In this document: positions 30,895 through 34,609 of the stretch, one piece after another | Layout of the letters: every line of letters starts with the position of its first letter | Position numbering within the stretch: position 1 is the stretch's first letter | Program-made: the position numbers and the translations under genes | Assembly (NCBI GenBank): GCA_016179875.1 | Contig: JACPCH010000027.1 | Coordinates: forward strand, 1-34,609 | Origin: Candidatus Rokuibacteriota bacterium | GTDB lineage: Bacteria > Methylomirabilota > Methylomirabilia > Rokubacteriales > CSP1-6 | DNA length: 34,609 bases | Direction of reading: 5' to 3' | The notes under the pieces: model-generated | Database searches by the model: none | What the model saw: the letters and a program-made list of their open reading frames with translations, nothing else | Told to the model about the DNA's origin: nothing

Positions 30895-31874
30895 CGAGGC
30901 GGCAGGACGGCCGGGGCCGGGTCGCGCCCGAGAATCTCCAGCGCCGCGGCACGCCAGCCGGCCTCGCCGGGCACCCAGCGGCTCTGCAGCGTCACGGTCG
31001 GGCCGGCCCCGTCGAGGGCGAGCTTGACGACGCACTGCCGGCCGATGCGGGCGAACGCGACGATGCGGGACGAGCGCGGCGCGCGCGCCCCGAGCCCGGC
31101 GATGTCCCAGCCCGTGCCCGGCGCCAGCCAGCGCGCGACCGCGGCGGCGTCGCCCGCGCCGAGCGCGCCGCCGAACGCCCGGAGCGCGTCGGCGAGGCCC
31201 GCGGGCATGGGCCACGCGCCCACCGCCTTCTCGAGGCGGATCCACTCGCGCGCGTCGTCGCTCGTCTCGACGGCCGGGCTCGCCGTCCCCCCCGGCGCGT
31301 CCGGCGGGACGTCCCCGGTGACGCCGCCCGCCGCCGCCAGCAGCGGCTCGAGCCGCCGCTGCCGGGCGGCCGCGCGCGCCTCGAGCTCGGGGGTGCGCAC
31401 GAGGTGACGCAGGATCGTCTCCCCCGCGGTGACGTGCCGCGTCTCGTCCTCGATGCACCGCGCCAGGATCTGGCGCGTGGGCGGCTCGTAGACCGCGTTG
31501 GCCCGCGCGAGGTGCTGGCTGTAGACCGCGAGCAGGTGGGGCTTCAGCACCCGGTAGACGCCCACCAGCCGCTCCACCGTCTCGTGCGGCGCCTCCGGCG
31601 CCTCGACCGCGTCCATGAACGCGACGACCGCCGCGTTGGCCGGCTCCCCCTGGTGGGCGGTCGCGCGCAGCTCGGGCAGCCGCCGGCCGAAGGCGTCGGC
31701 GTGCTGCGCGAGGTCCCAGACGTGGCGGCCCAGCAGCAGCTTGGCCGAGAGCTCGGGCGTCAGCGCGATCCAGCCGCCGGCGGCCCGCAGCGCCCGCTCG
31801 ACGACGTAGCGGTAGTTGCGCAGGAGCCGGGCGGAGTGCTCGACGGCGAACGGCCCTTCGAGGGGGTGCGGCAC
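30891..31874 (-). CDS. Ferritin-like helical protein with C-terminal NTF2-like domain (unknown function)
   Basis: The 327-residue protein starts at GTG 31874, 5 bases after the previous stop. Residues 1 to about 165 are helical and carry GRHVWDLAQHADAF (His51, His58) and a ferritin-type CIEDETRHVTAGE (Glu144, His147). These suggest a four-helix ferritin-like bundle, though a complete di-iron ligand set is not obvious. A Gly/Ala/Pro-rich linker (about 180-215) leads to about 100 residues with an NTF2/SnoaL-like pattern (ALGAGDAAAVARWLAPGTGW, then beta strands). The neighbour upstream is also ferritin-like, so the two may act together. No specific reaction can be assigned. Confidence 0.55.
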   Translation of the reverse strand: MPHPLEGPFAVEHSARLLRNYRYVVERALRAAGGWIALTPELSAKLLLGRHVWDLAQHADAFGRRLPELRATAHQGEPANAAVVAFMDAVEAPEAPHETVERLVGVYRVLKPHLLAVYSQHLARANAVYEPPTRQILARCIEDETRHVTAGETILRHLVRTPELEARAAARQRRLEPLLAAAGGVTGDVPPDAPGGTASPAVETSDDAREWIRLEKAVGAWPMPAGLADALRAFGGALGAGDAAAVARWLAPGTGWDIAGLGARAPRSSRIVAFARIGRQCVVKLALDGAGPTVTLQSRWVPGEAGWRAAALEILGRDPAPAVLPPR

Positions 31875-31879
31875 GAGAC

Positions 31880-32635
31880 CTAGTAGACCTGCGACCGCTG
31901 GGTGGTCTTGATCAGCCGCTCGATCTCCTCCTCGGTGAACCCCGCCAGGCGCCGCACGTCGGTCGCGATCGAGATCGGGACGAGGTCGTGCTCGCCTTCC
32001 CGGCGGACGCCGCCGAGGTTGAAGCGCTCGTCGATCGTCTCCTGGAACTCGACGGCCCGCCGGCGCCGCTCGGGGTCGCCCTCGGTGAGCCGGGTGAGCC
32101 ACTTCGAGCCCATGCGGACGTGGGTGATCTCGTCGGCCAGCACGAACTCGACCGCGCGCTCGAGGACCGGGTCGCCGATCTTCCGCGCGATGTGCACGAG
32201 CTGGTTGAACACGTCGCAGGCGAGGCCTTCGAGTCCGCGGTTGACGCCCGCGACGCGCGCCGCCGCGTCCTCGGCGCAGGCGCAGCGCCAGAGGATCGTC
32301 GTCTCGGGGAACTCGCCCGCGAAGCCATCGAGGTGCTCGAGCAGGCGCAGGTAGATCTCGACGTGGCGCGACTCGTCCCAGACCTGGCGCGCCATGTCCA
32401 GGGTGAACTCCCACGGCGCCTCGGGGAAGTCGCAGACGCTCCGGCCGGCCCCCTCCATCGCCTGGAGCTCGCCGACCATGATGCCGTGCACGCGCTCCTT
32501 GATCGACTCCCGGCTCGAGAGGTCCGGGAACGGCGGGAGCCCCTGCGCGATCTTGAGGTCGGCCACGTCCCGCGCGCGCATCCGCACGAAGCGATCCTCG
32601 CGGGCGAGCTTGTCGTAGGCGATCGGACGCTCCAT
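31880..32635 (-). CDS. Ferritin-like di-iron protein (DUF455/MiaE-like)
   Basis: The 251-residue protein shows a plausible di-iron ligand set on four helices: Glu56 (GELQAMEG), Glu88 and His91 (WDESRHVEIYL), Glu136 (NRGLEGLACD), and Glu169 and His172 (LADEITHVRMGSKWL). The two E-x-x-H motifs in paired helices are the ferritin-like signature. The pattern resembles DUF455 proteins, relatives of the tRNA hydroxylase MiaE, but the actual substrate is unknown. ATG 32635 follows a G-rich binding site. It begins the group of genes leading to the acyl-CoA carboxylase, 47 bases after livH. Confidence 0.72.
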   Translation of the reverse strand: MERPIAYDKLAREDRFVRMRARDVADLKIAQGLPPFPDLSSRESIKERVHGIMVGELQAMEGAGRSVCDFPEAPWEFTLDMARQVWDESRHVEIYLRLLEHLDGFAGEFPETTILWRCACAEDAAARVAGVNRGLEGLACDVFNQLVHIARKIGDPVLERAVEFVLADEITHVRMGSKWLTRLTEGDPERRRRAVEFQETIDERFNLGGVRREGEHDLVPISIATDVRRLAGFTEEEIERLIKTTQRSQVY

Positions 32636-32682
32636 GGACCCCCCACCGCCGGAATGAACCGCTGTTCAGCGAGTGTAGCAGA

Positions 32683-33564
32683 CTACACGCGTTCCTTGAA
32701 CTCCTTGCCGAGCAGGCCCTCCGGGCGGATCAGGAGGACCACGATGATGATCAGGAACGCGAGCGTGTTCTTGAACTGGATGGTCAGGTAGGCGCCGGTC
32801 AGGCTCTCGGCGACGCCGAGGATCAGAGCGCCCACCACCGCGCCCGGCAGGCTGTTGAGGCCGCCGAGGACCGCCGCGGCAAAGCCCTTGAGGAACGGGT
32901 CGAGCATGAAGAACGGGTCGAGCAGGAGGGCCGGCGCCAGGAAGATCCCCGCCACCACCCCGAGGGCCGAGGCCGCCCCCCACGACACGCTCAGCACGAG
33001 CCGGGTCGGGATCCCGAGGGTCTGGGCGGCCATCACGTTCTCCGAGGTGGCCCGCATCGCGAGGCCGAGCCGCGTCTTCTGCACGAGCAGGTAGAGGAGC
33101 AGGCTGCCGACGAGCCCGGCCGCGAGGGTCGCCAGCGACAGCTGGCTCATGACCACGGGTCCGACCTGGTACGTCTTCGTGTCGGAGATCGGGAACGGGA
33201 GCGACACGGGCTCGGCGCCCCAGGTCCAGACGACGACGCCCTGGATGATCAGCGCCAGGCCGAGCGTCAGGATCACCATGCCGAGGAGGTTGGCGCCCTG
33301 GCGCTGGGCCTTCACCAGCACGCCGAAGTAGAACGCGACCCCGACCGCCGAGCCGACCAGCAGCGACCCGCCCAGGGCGACCGGGAACGAGTACTGGCTC
33401 GTCAGCATCGAAAAGGCCACGAACGTGGCGAGCGTCGCGATGTCGCCGTGGGCGAAGTTGAGCACCCGCGTCGAGCGGTAGATCAGCACGATCCCCAGCG
33501 CCACCAGCGCGTAGAGGCTGCCGGCGGAGAGCCCGGTGAAGCCGTACTGGAGGAGCTTGTCCAT
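32683..33564 (-). CDS. livH: Branched-chain amino acid-type ABC transporter permease LivH
   Basis: The 293-residue inner membrane permease has about eight hydrophobic segments. LivH features include LQYGFTGLSAGSLYALVALG, STRVLNFAHGDIATLATFV, and the ATPase-contact loop KTRLGLAMRATSENVMAAQT; GGLNSLPGAVVGALILG is near the end. The ATG directly abuts the livM stop. The liv family also moves other carboxylates, amides and aromatic compounds, so the substrate is open. Confidence 0.93.
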   Translation of the reverse strand: MDKLLQYGFTGLSAGSLYALVALGIVLIYRSTRVLNFAHGDIATLATFVAFSMLTSQYSFPVALGGSLLVGSAVGVAFYFGVLVKAQRQGANLLGMVILTLGLALIIQGVVVWTWGAEPVSLPFPISDTKTYQVGPVVMSQLSLATLAAGLVGSLLLYLLVQKTRLGLAMRATSENVMAAQTLGIPTRLVLSVSWGAASALGVVAGIFLAPALLLDPFFMLDPFLKGFAAAVLGGLNSLPGAVVGALILGVAESLTGAYLTIQFKNTLAFLIIIVVLLIRPEGLLGKEFKERV

Positions 33565-34545
33565 CTACCGGAAGGGCCAGAGCTGGAAGTAGAGGCGCGT
33601 CTTGAGCCAGCGGCCGAAGAGGCCGAGCGGCTCGAAGATGAGCACGACGAGGATGGTCACGCCGTAGACGACGGGGACCATCTCGCGGAAGTTCGCGAAC
33701 AGCTTCGGCACGAGGATGACGAAAAGCGCGCCCAGGATGGATCCCTCGATGGACGCCACGCCGCCGATGATGACCGCCACGAAGAGGGTGAGCGACTCGC
33801 CGATGTTGAAGATCTGCGGCTCGATGTGGCCGAGCACCTGAGCGTAGAGCGCGCCGTGTACGCCCGTGTAGAAGGACGAGATCGCGAACGACAGGAGCTT
33901 GTAGCGTGTCAGGTTGATCCCGTTCACCTCCGCGGCGATGTCCGCGTCGCGGATCGCGATGAAGGCCCGTCCGATGTAGGAGGAAATGATGTTGTAGGTG
34001 GCCAGCGTGAAGCCCGCCAGCAGGAGCACGTAGATGTAGTAGGTGGTGTGCGTGGCCGAGAGGCCGAGCATCGGCTTGAGCTTGACGATCGAGAGCCCCG
34101 ATCGCCCGCCGGACAGCACCTCCCAGTTCACGAAGACCTGGTAGACGGCGACGCCGAAGCCGAGCGTGGCGATGGACAGGTACGGTCCCTTGAGGCGGAG
34201 CGACGGGAAGCCGACGAGGACGCCGGCGAGCGCCGCGAGCGCGCCCGCGCCGGCGAGCGCCACCAGGAAGGGGGCGCCCCAGATCCGCAGGTGGCCGAAC
34301 GCGAACGCCCCGATCGCGAGGAACCCGGCCTGGCCGAACGAGATCTGGCCCGTGTATCCGATCAGGAGGTTCTGGCCCATGACGCCGATCGAGTACAGGG
34401 CGACGAGCGTGGCGATGAAGATCATGTAGTCCGGCGCCACCCACGGAAACGCGGCCACGGCCAGCAGGAGAAGGCCGAGGAGTGTCCGCGTGAACGGCCG
34501 CCGCGCGAAACGCAGGTCGTCCGCGTACGACTCGACTAGGTCCAC
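33565..34545 (-). CDS. livM: Branched-chain amino acid-type ABC transporter permease LivM
   Basis: The 326-residue permease pairs with LivH. GQNLLIGYTGQISFGQAGF is the LivM hallmark; GRAFIAIRDADIAAEVNGIN is the loop that contacts the ATPase, and GGVASIEGSILGALFVILVP follows. About nine hydrophobic segments are visible. GTG 34545 is preceded by AGGGGAG. The ATPase (livG, livF) and binding protein (livK) genes are not in the window and are expected upstream of it or elsewhere. Confidence 0.93.
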   Translation of the reverse strand: MDLVESYADDLRFARRPFTRTLLGLLLLAVAAFPWVAPDYMIFIATLVALYSIGVMGQNLLIGYTGQISFGQAGFLAIGAFAFGHLRIWGAPFLVALAGAGALAALAGVLVGFPSLRLKGPYLSIATLGFGVAVYQVFVNWEVLSGGRSGLSIVKLKPMLGLSATHTTYYIYVLLLAGFTLATYNIISSYIGRAFIAIRDADIAAEVNGINLTRYKLLSFAISSFYTGVHGALYAQVLGHIEPQIFNIGESLTLFVAVIIGGVASIEGSILGALFVILVPKLFANFREMVPVVYGVTILVVLIFEPLGLFGRWLKTRLYFQLWPFR

Positions 34546-34590
34546 CGGCTCCCCTCGCCCACGGCGTCGGCGCGCACTGCCATGTCCCCG

Positions 34591-34609
34591 CTAGTCCCCG
34601 TAGAGGCTC
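34591..34609 (-). CDS. Possible C-terminal end of an upstream gene
   Basis: The last bases of the window on the minus strand can be read as Ser-Leu-Tyr-Gly-Asp followed by TAG at 34593-34591, 45 bases before livM. Too short to identify. The position suggests another gene of the same transcript. Confidence 0.2.

Noticed and set aside
32660-32688. Two small inverted repeats (CGCTG-TT-CAGCG and GTGTAG-CAGA-CTACAC) between livH and the ferritin-like gene
   Set aside because: Stems of 5-6 bp without a T-run; one includes the livH stop codon. Too weak to call an operator or terminator.

Overview
The window is GC-rich (roughly 70 % by eye), densely packed, and almost every gene lies on the minus strand with stop/start overlaps (ATGA, GTGA, TTGA, TGATG). 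Gene order, composition and the mix of translation genes with liv-type transport and biotin-dependent acyl-CoA carboxylase genes suggest a soil or sediment bacterium of the Rokubacteria/Methylomirabilota kind, probably a metagenome-assembled contig. That assignment is inference. No tRNA, rRNA, CRISPR array, IS element or phage gene was seen.

Layout, high to low coordinates (direction of transcription). (a) 34609-26719: livM, livH, two ferritin-like proteins, biotin carboxylase, a 71-aa biotin carrier, two tandem DinB-like proteins and a carboxyltransferase, apparently one transport plus acyl-CoA carboxylation module. (b) 25148-26641 on the plus strand: the primary sigma factor RpoD. (c) 24933-17313: a cinA remnant, an ACT-domain malic enzyme, a GT2 glycosyltransferase, a class I aminotransferase, a HIT protein, a methyltransferase, a GT-C glycosyltransferase fused to an LmeA-like domain, and nth. 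(d) 17316-13213: a near-consensus promoter, then rplM-rpsI-argC-argJ and, after a structured leader, rpsB. (e) 13210-3013: tsf-pyrH-frr-uppS-cdsA-dxr-rseP-ispG-[2Fe-2S] ferredoxin-proS, the classical translation, envelope and isoprenoid cluster. (f) 2985-476: promoter plus hairpin, then rimP-nusA-ylxR-infB. (g) 500-1: AT-richer DNA carrying the end of an FtsK-like gene and a RodZ-like gene.

The most striking feature is ispG. An intein begins exactly at the third iron-sulfur ligand cysteine (Cys300). It carries an N-terminal Hint splicing region and both LAGLIDADG endonuclease motifs. Its C-terminal splicing blocks, the terminal His-Asn, the +1 cysteine and about nine conserved IspG residues are missing, yet the frame stays open into the IspG C-terminus. 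As read, this protein could neither splice nor hold its cluster.

Two other essential genes are also damaged. nusA has lost its second KH domain and is frameshifted. infB is cut after 193 residues exactly where AT-richer ftsK/rodZ DNA begins, which looks like a chimeric junction. These three lesions may be assembly errors, strain mixtures or real events, and read mapping would tell. Most other genes look intact and ordinary.
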